Assembly: GCF_052113705.1 (NCBI RefSeq) | Contig: NZ_JBGQOG010000032.1 | Coordinates: forward strand, 1 to 33,751 | From: JBGQOG01 sp052113705 | GTDB taxonomy: Bacteria > Pseudomonadota > Alphaproteobacteria > Rhodobacterales > Rhodobacteraceae | DNA length: 33,751 nt | Direction of reading: 5' to 3' | Part shown: positions 25,486 to 32,366 of the stretch, piece by piece | How the letters are laid out: the number at the start of each line of letters is the position of its first letter | How positions within the stretch are numbered: the first letter of the stretch is position 1 | Notes under the pieces: generated by a model | Seen by the model: the letters and a program-made list of their open reading frames with translations, nothing else | The model's database searches: none | What the model was told of the DNA's origin: nothing | Program-made: the position numbers and the translations under genes

Positions 25486-26115
25486 ATGGCTTGGGACCGG
25501 AACCAGATGGCCGCCCGCGCGGCACAGGAACTGCAGGACGGCTGGTATGTGAATCTCGGGATCGGGATTCCGACGCTGGTGTCGAACTACATCCCCGAGG
25601 GGGTGAATGTGACCCTGCAATCCGAGAACGGCATGCTCGGCATGGGCCCCTTTCCCTATGCGGGTGAGGAAGATGCCGATCTGATCAACGCGGGCAAGCA
25701 GACCATCACCGAATTGCCGCAGACCGCCTATTTCGATTCTGCGCAGAGCTTTGCGATGATCCGCGGCGGCAAGATCGCGATGGCGATTCTGGGCGCGATG
25801 GAAGTGGCCGAAAACGGCGATCTGGCGAACTGGATGATCCCGGGCAAGCTGGTCAAGGGCATGGGCGGCGCGATGGACCTTGTGGCGGGCGTCGGCCGCG
25901 TGGTGGTTGTGATGGACCACACCTCGAAACACGGCGAATCGAAAGTGCTAAAGGCCTGCACCCTGCCGCTGACCGGCAAGGCCGTGGTCGACCGGATCAT
26001 CACCAATCTCGGGGTGCTGGATGTGGTCGAGGGCGGGCTGAAGCTGGTGGAACTGGCCAAGGGCGTGACCGAGGCCGAACTGCGCGCAGCGACCGAGGCG
26101 ACCCTTGTCGACTGA
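25486..26115 (+). CDS. 3-oxoacid CoA-transferase, subunit B
   Basis: Beta subunit partner of the preceding gene, carrying the catalytic glutamate that forms the CoA thioester intermediate. The 209-residue protein contains GWYVNLGIGIPTLVSNYIPEGVNV followed by QSENGMLGMGPFPYAGEED; the glutamate of SENG is the catalytic one in the family. FAMIRGGKIAMAILGAMEVAENGDLANWMIPGKLVKGMGGAMDLVAG is also typical. It ends GVTEAELRAATEATL as in other ScoB proteins. The ATG at 25486 lies three bases past the end of subunit A, after GGGAGG in the end of that gene. Its 3' end overlaps the small acetyltransferase gene. Confidence 0.94.
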   Translation: MAWDRNQMAARAAQELQDGWYVNLGIGIPTLVSNYIPEGVNVTLQSENGMLGMGPFPYAGEEDADLINAGKQTITELPQTAYFDSAQSFAMIRGGKIAMAILGAMEVAENGDLANWMIPGKLVKGMGGAMDLVAGVGRVVVVMDHTSKHGESKVLKACTLPLTGKAVVDRIITNLGVLDVVEGGLKLVELAKGVTEAELRAATEATLVD

Positions 26116-26416
26116 CCCGGACGCCGCCGCACCCCAGATCCGGCGGGAACATGGCGCCTCCAAAGGGCGCTATGTTCTGGCGGGGCCGGACGGGGCCGAG
26201 GCCGAGCTGACCTATTCGGTCACCTCCCCGGTGCTGATCATCGCCGACCACACCTTTGTGCCCGACAGCATGCGCGGCACGGGGGCCGGTCAGGCGCTGG
26301 CCGCCCGGCTGGTGGCCGATGCCCGGGCCGAAGGCGTCAAGATCGTGCCGCTTTGTCCCTTTGTCGCGGCGCAGGCCCGGCGGCATCCCGACTGGGCGGA
26401 TGTCATCAGCCATTGA
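26105..26416 (+). CDS. Small GNAT N-acetyltransferase (YjdJ-like), TTG start
   Basis: A 103-residue minimal GNAT domain of the YjdJ-like (PF14542) group, whose substrates are unknown. The core is SKGRYVLAGPDGAEAELTYSV followed by LIIADHTFVPDSMRGTGAGQALAARLVADARAEGVKIVPLCPFV. The acetyl-CoA loop is RGTGAGQ, and the PLCPFV ending strand with a following histidine-rich helix is typical of the group. No ATG or GTG lies near the expected start. TTG at 26105, inside the last codons of the CoA-transferase gene, gives an 11-base overlap and suggests translational coupling. The start is therefore inferred. Confidence 0.8.
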   Translation: MSTDPDAAAPQIRREHGASKGRYVLAGPDGAEAELTYSVTSPVLIIADHTFVPDSMRGTGAGQALAARLVADARAEGVKIVPLCPFVAAQARRHPDWADVISH

Positions 26417-26470
26417 GCAGACCTTCCGGCGGCGCCCGATTGGTGCGCCGCCGAAAACAAGGTAAACAGA

Positions 26471-26500
26471 TTGTCGCCAAAACGGCGACAGCATCATAAT
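26471..26500 (+). promoter_or_regulatory. Promoter with internal dyad upstream of the lipid-sugar cluster
   Basis: TTGTCG at 26471-26476 and CATAAT at 26495-26500, spaced 18 bases, form a reasonable sigma-70 promoter 32 bp before ATG 26532. The spacer contains a perfect inverted repeat, TGTCGCC at 26472-26478 and GGCGACA at 26484-26490 around a five-base loop, which overlaps the -35. This is a good operator candidate for the genes that follow. Confidence 0.5.
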
Positions 26501-26531
26501 CTCGCCCCATTCCGACGTTAGAACCGGGGCC

Positions 26532-27563
26532 ATGAGCAGCACAGATCCCCTTTCCCTTTCCGCGCCCCCGATGCGCAACGCCCGGCGGGCGACGATGCGG
26601 GCTTCCCGCATCAGTGACCGGCTGTTGATCGGCGGCCTTGTTCTGGCGCTTGTGCTCGGGCTGGCGGGGCTGGCCTCGGCCACCGGCTGGCGCGAGATCG
26701 GGGCGCAATTGGCGCGACTGTCGGTCGCACAGCTGGCGCTGTTGCTGCTGCTCTCGCTGGTCAACTATGGGCTGCGGGGGCTGCGCTGGCATGTTCTGGC
26801 ACGGCGTCTCGGCCTGCCGACGGCCCTGCGGCAAAACCTGCGGCATTATCTCGGCGGCTTTGCGATGGCGGTCACGCCGGGGCGGCTGGGCGAGCTGGTC
26901 CGCATGCGCTGGCTGCGCCGGGAAACCGGCTGGGCGGTGGAGCGGACGGCCCCCCTCGCGCTGATGGACCGCGCCGGGGATCTGGCGGTCATGGCGCTGT
27001 TGCTGGGCGCCGCGACCCTCCTGGCCGGACAGGGTCAGGCCGGTTTGGGCGCAGCACTGCCGGTGACACTGGCGGGCCTTTTGCTGGCCGTGCTGCTGAC
27101 CCGCCCCACGGTGCTGGCCCGGATCCTGACCCAAACCTATCGCCTGACCGGCTGGAAACCCGCGCTCTTCGCCCGTGCCCGCCGCGCCAGCCGCAGCCTG
27201 ACACGCTTCAGCCATCCGGCCACCCTGGTCGGCGTGCTCGGCCTCGGGCTGCTTGGCTGGCTGGCCGAGGGCTATGCCTTCCATCTTCTCCTCAGCTGGA
27301 TGGGGGCTGACATCGGCCTGTGGACTGCGATTGGCATTTTCACCTTCGCCACGCTCGCAGGCGGGCTGACCGGGGCCCCCGGTGGCCTTGGCGGTGCCGA
27401 AGCGGCGATGGTGGCGCTGTTGTCGCTCAACGGCGTCGGACTGGACATTTCGGTTCCCGCCACCGCCGTCATTCGCCTGACAACCCTGTGGTTCGCCCTC
27501 GCCCTTGGCCTCGCGGTATTCCCGCTGGCCGAGGCGCGCGCGGCCGCCTCTCCTCATCCCTAA
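26532..27563 (+). CDS. Lysylphosphatidylglycerol synthase TM-domain (PF03706) family membrane protein
   Basis: A 343-residue inner-membrane protein of the PF03706 (UPF0104) family, with about eight hydrophobic segments from residue 35 onwards. Recognisable family pieces are LVNYGLRGLRWHVLARRLG, FAMAVTPGRLGELVRMRWLRRETG, LMDRAGDLAVMALLLG and ATLAGGLTGAPGGLGGAEAAMVALLSL. These proteins include the membrane half of lysyl-PG synthase and stand-alone members suspected of moving lipid-linked substrates. No soluble transferase domain is attached, so this is a stand-alone member. It is the first gene before the DprE1-like and DprE2-like genes, 10 bp away, so I infer a role in flipping the polyprenyl-linked pentose they make. 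That function is not established. Confidence 0.85.
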   Translation: MSSTDPLSLSAPPMRNARRATMRASRISDRLLIGGLVLALVLGLAGLASATGWREIGAQLARLSVAQLALLLLLSLVNYGLRGLRWHVLARRLGLPTALRQNLRHYLGGFAMAVTPGRLGELVRMRWLRRETGWAVERTAPLALMDRAGDLAVMALLLGAATLLAGQGQAGLGAALPVTLAGLLLAVLLTRPTVLARILTQTYRLTGWKPALFARARRASRSLTRFSHPATLVGVLGLGLLGWLAEGYAFHLLLSWMGADIGLWTAIGIFTFATLAGGLTGAPGGLGGAEAAMVALLSLNGVGLDISVPATAVIRLTTLWFALALGLAVFPLAEARAAASPHP

Positions 27564-27573
27564 AAGGCGCATC

Positions 27574-28875
27574 ATGTCCTGGAAAATGACCGAATATGCA
27601 GGTTGGGGCCGCGCGCTGCGCGCCACGGGCGAAATTGCCCGCCCCGAACGGCAGGCACAACTGGCCGCCCTGGCGGGGGCGGGCCCCGCCGTGGGCATGC
27701 GGCGCAGCTATGGCGATGCCTGTCTGGCCGATGCGGGCCGGGTGATCGACATGACCCGGCTGGACCGGATGCTGGATTTTGACCCCGAAACCGGGCTGCT
27801 GACCGTCGAAGCCGGCGCCCGCATCGGGGAAATCGCGGCAATCTTCGCGCCGCGCGGTTGGTTGCCGCCGGTGATGCCGGGCACGGGCTTTGCCACCATC
27901 GGCGGCTGTATCGCGATGGATGTGCATGGCAAGAACCACCATCAGATGGGCAGTTTTGGCAATCACGTGACCTCGGTCACCCTGCTGCAATCCGGGGGCG
28001 AAGTCACCGCGCATCCGGGCACCCCGCTCTTTCGCGCGACACTGGGCGGGCTTGGCCAGACCGGGGTGATCCTGCGCGCCACGCTCCGGCTCATGCCCTG
28101 CAAGGGCGATGTGATGCTGGTCACCGAACGGCGCGCCCGCGACTGGGACGAACATCTGAGCCTGCTGGATGGCTCCGAGGCCAGCTATTCGGTGGGATGG
28201 ATCGACGCGACCGCCACCGGCGCCGCGCTGGGACGCGGTATCGTCGAGGAAGGCGAGACCGGCGCGGGTCTCGTGCGCAACCGTCTGAAGTTTCGCAAAG
28301 TGCCCTTTGATGCGCCGCATCTGGCGCTGGCCCGTCCCGTCGTGCGCGCCTTCAACGCCGCCTATTTCGCCCGGGTGCCCCCGCGCGGCCGCACCCTGGT
28401 CAAGCCGATCAGCGACTTTTTCTTCCCGCTCGACAAGATCCATGACTGGAACCGCCTCTACGGCAAAAGGGGCTTTCATCAGTTTCAATGCGTGGTGCCG
28501 CTGGCCGAGGCTCCGGCGCTGCGCTTGATGCTGGACGCCATCGCAGGTTCCGGCCTCGCCTCGCCGCTGGCCGTGCTGAAACGCATGGGACCGGGGCGCG
28601 CGGGGTATCTTTCCTTCCCGATGGAGGGCTACACGCTCGCCGTCGACTTTCCGGCCCGTGCCGAAGCGCAGCTGCTGATCCGGCGGCTTGAAGCGATGTC
28701 GGCCGAGGCCGGGGGCCGCATTTACTTTGCCAAGGACAGCCTGGCCGAAGGGGCGGCGGTGCGCGCCATGTACCCCGATCTGCCCGACTGGCAGGCCGAA
28801 ACCGCCCGCATCGACCCCGAACGCCGTCTGGAAACCGACCTGACCCGCCGCCTGAAACTGAGGAACCCGGCATGA
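27574..28875 (+). CDS. DprE1-like FAD-dependent decaprenylphosphoryl-ribose 2'-oxidase
   Basis: A 433-residue FAD enzyme closely patterned on mycobacterial DprE1, which oxidises polyprenylphosphoryl-ribose at C2' as the first half of epimerisation to arabinose. The FAD domain has GMRRSYGDACLADAG, VMPGTGFATIGGCIAMDVHGKNHHQMGSFGNHV (the DprE1 hallmark HGKNHH...GSFGNHV) and LGGLGQTGVILRATL. The substrate domain has VLKRMGPG, LSFPMEGYTLAVDFP and YFAKDS, with Lys387 matching the catalytic lysine of DprE1 as I recall the alignment. At the position of the DprE1 cysteine targeted by benzothiazinones this protein has Ala356. The ATG at 27574 follows AAAAGG. Its stop overlaps the SDR gene start (ATGA). 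Confidence 0.88.
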   Translation: MSWKMTEYAGWGRALRATGEIARPERQAQLAALAGAGPAVGMRRSYGDACLADAGRVIDMTRLDRMLDFDPETGLLTVEAGARIGEIAAIFAPRGWLPPVMPGTGFATIGGCIAMDVHGKNHHQMGSFGNHVTSVTLLQSGGEVTAHPGTPLFRATLGGLGQTGVILRATLRLMPCKGDVMLVTERRARDWDEHLSLLDGSEASYSVGWIDATATGAALGRGIVEEGETGAGLVRNRLKFRKVPFDAPHLALARPVVRAFNAAYFARVPPRGRTLVKPISDFFFPLDKIHDWNRLYGKRGFHQFQCVVPLAEAPALRLMLDAIAGSGLASPLAVLKRMGPGRAGYLSFPMEGYTLAVDFPARAEAQLLIRRLEAMSAEAGGRIYFAKDSLAEGAAVRAMYPDLPDWQAETARIDPERRLETDLTRRLKLRNPA

Positions 28876-29609
28876 ACAGCACCTGGATTTTGCTCGGCGC
28901 CACCTCGTCCATGGCCCGCGCCCTCGCCCGCCGTCTGGCGCAGGACGGCGCAGGGCTGCTGCTGGCGGGCCGCGACACCGCAGAGCTGGAGGCCCTCGCC
29001 GCAGATTGCCGTCTGCGCGGCGCGGCGCTGGCCGAAGTGGTCCGCTTTGACGCCCGCCTGCCCGAGGATGCGACCCGCCTGCTGGCCCGCGCCGAAGCGG
29101 AAGAGGGCGCGCTGAATGCCGCGGTTTTCCTCGGCTCAATGCCGCCGCAGGCCGAGATCGACGCCGATCCCGATCTGATTGCGGGGGTGATCACCGACAG
29201 CTTTACCGGCCCGGCGCGCTTTTTGCAGCGTTTGGCCGCAGTGCAGGAACTGCGCGGCGGCGGCACCGTCGTCGGCGTTGGCTCGGTCGCGGGCGACCGG
29301 GGGCGGCTGGGCAATTACGTCTATGGCGCGGCCAAGGCGGGGTTTCACACCTATCTCTCGGGCCTGCGCAACCGGCTGACCCGCGCCGGGGGCCATGTGG
29401 TCACGGTGAAACCGGGCTTTGTGGACACGGCGATGACCTGGGGCCTGCCCGGCCTCTTTCTCGTCGCCCCGCCCGAGGCGGTGGCCGAAGACATTCTGCG
29501 CGCCGTGAAAAAGCGCCGCAACGTGATCTACACGCCCTTCTTCTGGCGCTACATCATGCTGATCATCCGCGCGATCCCGGAGCCGCTGTTCAAGAAGCTG
29601 AAGATCTGA
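28872..29609 (+). CDS. DprE2-like short-chain dehydrogenase (decaprenylphosphoryl-2-keto-ribose reductase)
   Basis: A 245-residue NAD(P)H-dependent short-chain dehydrogenase, expected to reduce the keto intermediate made by the preceding enzyme and so finish epimerisation to polyprenylphosphoryl-arabinose. The nucleotide-binding loop is LLGATSSMARALARRLA (Gly9 on), the catalytic pair is Tyr151 and Lys155 in YGAAKAG, and the strand before it gives GVGSVAGDRGR with the catalytic serine. The C-terminal PFFWRYIMLIIRAIPEPLFKKLKI resembles the membrane-associating tail of DprE2-type proteins. It starts inside the last codon of the DprE1-like gene (four-base overlap), a coupling expected for a two-component epimerase. 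Confidence 0.87.
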   Translation: MNSTWILLGATSSMARALARRLAQDGAGLLLAGRDTAELEALAADCRLRGAALAEVVRFDARLPEDATRLLARAEAEEGALNAAVFLGSMPPQAEIDADPDLIAGVITDSFTGPARFLQRLAAVQELRGGGTVVGVGSVAGDRGRLGNYVYGAAKAGFHTYLSGLRNRLTRAGGHVVTVKPGFVDTAMTWGLPGLFLVAPPEAVAEDILRAVKKRRNVIYTPFFWRYIMLIIRAIPEPLFKKLKI

Positions 29610-29624
29610 ACTTTGCCTGATTTC

Positions 29625-29683
29625 AAATATCCCCGCCGGAGGCTCCCGTGGCTGCCACAGAAGCCTCCGGCGGGGATATTTTT
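29625..29683. terminator. Bidirectional terminator with a 20-bp stem
   Basis: A perfect 20-bp stem pairs 29625-29644 with 29662-29681 around a 17-base loop and runs into TTTTT on the plus strand (29679-29683). It lies between the convergent SDR and UbiA-fusion genes and should stop transcription from both sides. Its arm CCTCCGGCGGGGATATTT looks like a repeat I associate with Rhodobacterales genomes; this is recollection, not a search. Confidence 0.88.
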
Positions 29684-29728
29684 ACCGAAGCAAACCGAAG
29701 GGCGGCGCGCAACCGCCCACCCGGCCAG

Positions 29729-31165
29729 TTAGCCGCCGAACCAATCCGCCCAGAGGCCCGCCGCCCAGAACATCAGGCTGAGCGTGATCATCAGAATGCC
29801 CAACCCCAGCTTGTCCTTCATCGCAAAGACGATGGGGTCGTAGTCCTGCTGGCCGAACCAGCCCAGCACCACCATCCGGACCAGCCACCAAGCCATGGGA
29901 ATCAGCGCCAGCCACATCAGCCAGGTGTCGGGATAGAGCGCGCGGCCCTGATCCGAGACCGAATAGAGGAAAAAGATCACCAGCGCGCCGCAGACGCCAA
30001 GGCCGCCGACATGCAGCAGATCTTCGCGGTCGGGGCGGCCATATCCCCGGCCCGGCAGGCGCTCGTCATTGGTGGCGAGGGTTAGTTCGGTCAGACGCTT
30101 GACGCAGCCGAGCGCGATGAAGACCGGGAAAATGAAGATCAGCATGTAGATCGAGACATCCACCTGCCCGGCTGCAGCCCCGGCCACCACGCGAATCGTG
30201 TAAAGCGTGGCGAGGGTGGCAATATCCACCCAGCGCATCCGTTTGAGTTTGAGCGAATAGGCCAGCGAGGTGATCATATAGCCGATGACCACCGCCAAAA
30301 AGCCTGGATTCAGCGCCGCCGCCACCCCCAGCGCCAGCACCGCCAGCAAAGCGCCCGTCACCATGCCGCGCCCGATCGGCACCGCGCCGGAGGCGAAGGG
30401 GCGCCGGTTCTTTTTCGGGTGCAGCCGGTCGGCCTCGAGATCAAGCAGGTCATTGACGATGTAGATCGACGAGGCCGCCGCGGAAAACGCGACAATCCCC
30501 CAGAGAATCGGTATCAGTGTCGCCAGATCAAAGCGATGCGCGGCGATCAGGGGCAGCAGCAGCAGGATGTTCTTCACCCATTGATGCGGGCGCATGGCCA
30601 CCAGCGCGCCGCGCCAGCCGCCCTCGGCCCCCGGCAAGGCGACCACGTTCTGACCCTGTCCGGCCAATGCATCTGTCCCGCGCACGCGCCCCACCACCAG
30701 CGCATTCTCGGCCACGGCCCAGACCGGCAGATCAGCGGTGCTGTTGCCGGCATAGTCGAACCCGCGCTCGCCAAAGGCCGCCACCAGCGCCGCGGCCTTG
30801 GCACCGGCCTTGAGATTGTGGCTGCCGTCCGAGGCGAAAACCCGGGGAGAGAGACCATATTGCGCGGCGAGCGGCGCCACCTGGCTGGCATCCGAGGCCG
30901 AAGCGAGGATGACCTCGCGCCCGGTGGCGGCGCCGTTCAGCGCCAGTTCGGCCACCGCCGGGTTGACCGGCAAGAGATCAATGCGCAGCGGTGCGATCGC
31001 CGCCAGCTCTGCTTTCAGCCGCGCGGGTTGCCGGAAATGCCGCAGACTGGCCCGCAGCGTTGCCCAAGGATTGCGGCCCAGCCCCGCCCAAAAGGCCTCA
31101 AGCAGCATGTCGGTTTTAAGGAACGTCCCATCAACATCGAGGACAAGGGGTTTTGAATCAGACAT
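29729..31165 (-). CDS. HAD-UbiA fusion: polyprenyl-phosphate phosphoribosyltransferase-like protein
   Basis: A 478-residue two-domain protein. Residues 1-180 form a HAD-type phosphatase domain: DVDGT at 10-14 gives the nucleophile Asp10 and Asp12, ASASD is motif II, KAGAK motif III, and AGNSTADLPVW replaces the usual GDSxxD motif. Residues 190-478 form a UbiA-superfamily prenyltransferase with 8-9 membrane helices, opening with MRPHQWVKNILLLLPLIAAHR. The first Asp-rich motif is NDLLDLEADRLHPKKNRRP, and IALGCVKRLTEL is also typical. The domain resembles mycobacterial Rv3806c, which joins PRPP to decaprenyl phosphate. The HAD part could remove the 5-phosphate from that product. The gene faces the DprE1/DprE2-like genes and follows the transglycosylase gene by four bases. 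The assignment rests on family pattern and context. Confidence 0.84.
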   Translation of the reverse strand: MSDSKPLVLDVDGTFLKTDMLLEAFWAGLGRNPWATLRASLRHFRQPARLKAELAAIAPLRIDLLPVNPAVAELALNGAATGREVILASASDASQVAPLAAQYGLSPRVFASDGSHNLKAGAKAAALVAAFGERGFDYAGNSTADLPVWAVAENALVVGRVRGTDALAGQGQNVVALPGAEGGWRGALVAMRPHQWVKNILLLLPLIAAHRFDLATLIPILWGIVAFSAAASSIYIVNDLLDLEADRLHPKKNRRPFASGAVPIGRGMVTGALLAVLALGVAAALNPGFLAVVIGYMITSLAYSLKLKRMRWVDIATLATLYTIRVVAGAAAGQVDVSIYMLIFIFPVFIALGCVKRLTELTLATNDERLPGRGYGRPDREDLLHVGGLGVCGALVIFFLYSVSDQGRALYPDTWLMWLALIPMAWWLVRMVVLGWFGQQDYDPIVFAMKDKLGLGILMITLSLMFWAAGLWADWFGG

Positions 31166-31169
31166 CTGT

Positions 31170-32000
31170 TTATCCTTTGACGGCGAAGACGCAGCCGTCG
31201 GTCACCAGTTCGGGCGGCGTCAGGCACAGACCGCGCGCCACATCAAAAGCCGCCAGCACCTTGGGCACATAGGCGCGGGTTTCCCCGTAGGGCGGCACGC
31301 CACCGTTGTTTTTCACGGCATTTTCGCCCGCATTATAGGCGGCAATCACCATCAGCGGATCTCGGTCAAACTCCTGCATCAGCCAATCGAGATAGGCGAC
31401 GCCGCCCTTGATGTTCTGCACCGGGTCCGTGCTGTCCGCGACTTTGAAGCGGTCTGCCGTGGCGGGGATCAGCTGCATCAGCCCCACCGCCCCCGCACCG
31501 GAGACCGCATCCGCACGGCCGCCGCTTTCGACATTGATCATCGCCAGCACCAGCGCCGGGCTGACCTGTGTGCCAATGGTGGCGGCCAGAATATCGCGCC
31601 CATGCGCCTCGGCGATCTGTTGCAGCTGCGCCAGACGCGGCGCGGGCACGGCGCTGCCGTTCGGCCCCATGCTCAGCGCCGCGAGCGCCTTGGGATAGCG
31701 CCCGTCCCGCGCGCCCAGCGCCGGAGACACCGCCTCCCAGTACCAGTCCAGCGGTCCGGGCGCGACGGCCACCGGCGGCAACACCGAAAAGGGTACCTCC
31801 GGTGCGGGCATCACCGCCGCCAAAAGCCGCTTTTGTTCTTCGGGGTCAATTTGAATGGTGATGCGCTTGGCGGTGCCGGGTTTCGGCACGCCCACCCGCT
31901 TGAAGGTGAAATCCGGATAGGGCTGGGCGCTGCCTTCAGCACCAGCGGGCACGGCAAAAAGCGCCGTGCAGATCAACATCGCACTCGACAAATGGCGCAT
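31170..32000 (-). CDS. Lytic transglycosylase (SLT domain)
   Basis: A 276-residue exported enzyme that cleaves peptidoglycan glycan strands to 1,6-anhydromuropeptides. It begins with a signal peptide (MRHLSSAMLICTALFAVPAGA). The SLT domain covers about residues 140-260 with the catalytic glutamate in MINVESGGRADAVSGAGAVGLMQLIPATA, followed by NIKGGVAYLDWLMQEFDRDPLMVIAAYNAGENAV and PYGETRAYVPKVL. The N-terminal part up to 130 is not recognisable. It is four bases upstream of the HAD-UbiA gene on the same strand, so the two are probably one transcript. Enzymes of this type often open the wall for pilus or secretion machinery, and pilin genes lie divergently on the other side of the promoter region. 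Confidence 0.92.
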   Translation of the reverse strand: MRHLSSAMLICTALFAVPAGAEGSAQPYPDFTFKRVGVPKPGTAKRITIQIDPEEQKRLLAAVMPAPEVPFSVLPPVAVAPGPLDWYWEAVSPALGARDGRYPKALAALSMGPNGSAVPAPRLAQLQQIAEAHGRDILAATIGTQVSPALVLAMINVESGGRADAVSGAGAVGLMQLIPATADRFKVADSTDPVQNIKGGVAYLDWLMQEFDRDPLMVIAAYNAGENAVKNNGGVPPYGETRAYVPKVLAAFDVARGLCLTPPELVTDGCVFAVKG

Positions 32001-32366
32001 CTGCGCGGGATCCTGCTCTGCCTCAGTCTTTTCTTTTGCCGAAACTATGGGTCAGATTGCCTTAAATTGCCAGTAATTCCGGCCTCTTTGCCAAAGCCCC
32101 GCCCTTCTTTGTGCCGTAATTGCCCCAAACCGGGCGCCGCAGCACCGCGACTCCACGCCGGGATCTGACCGAATGCCTTTGTTTTCAACGCCCGGCAGAG
32201 ATATTTCCGACAGTTTTACCGATCCCGGAAAATGTCCGGTGCCTGCCCCATTCCCGCCACCATCCCCCGCGAAAACTTGGCTATTCCGCTGAGGTAGGCC
32301 GAGGTCAGAGGCGGCGAACCTTGAAGGTGACGCGAGAATGCAACCCAATTCGGTAGGAGAGACCCG
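32001..32366. promoter_or_regulatory. Divergent control region between the transglycosylase and the first pilin gene
   Basis: This gene-free stretch of 366 bp serves two divergent genes. It contains (A/T)TTGCC motifs on one face of the helix at 32035, 32056, 32066 and 32087, a degenerate ATTCC at 32076 and another ATTGCC at 32119. A CtrA-like box lies at 32062-32076. The AGGAGAGACCC ribosome binding site of the first pilin gene is at its right edge. I see no convincing sigma-70 promoter for either gene. Confidence 0.5.
32062..32076. promoter_or_regulatory. CtrA-like box in the pilin/transglycosylase control region
   Basis: TTAA-N7-GTAA at 32062-32076 matches the CtrA consensus TTAA-N7-TTAA with one mismatch. 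Flp/Tad pilin genes are CtrA targets in Caulobacter, so the location is sensible. It overlaps the phased TTGCC motifs, so one of the two readings may be incidental. Confidence 0.35.

Noticed and set aside
32270..32300. Possible sigma-54 promoter (TTGGC near 32278) before pilin copy 1
   Set aside because: The required GC element with TTGCA context at the right spacing is missing.
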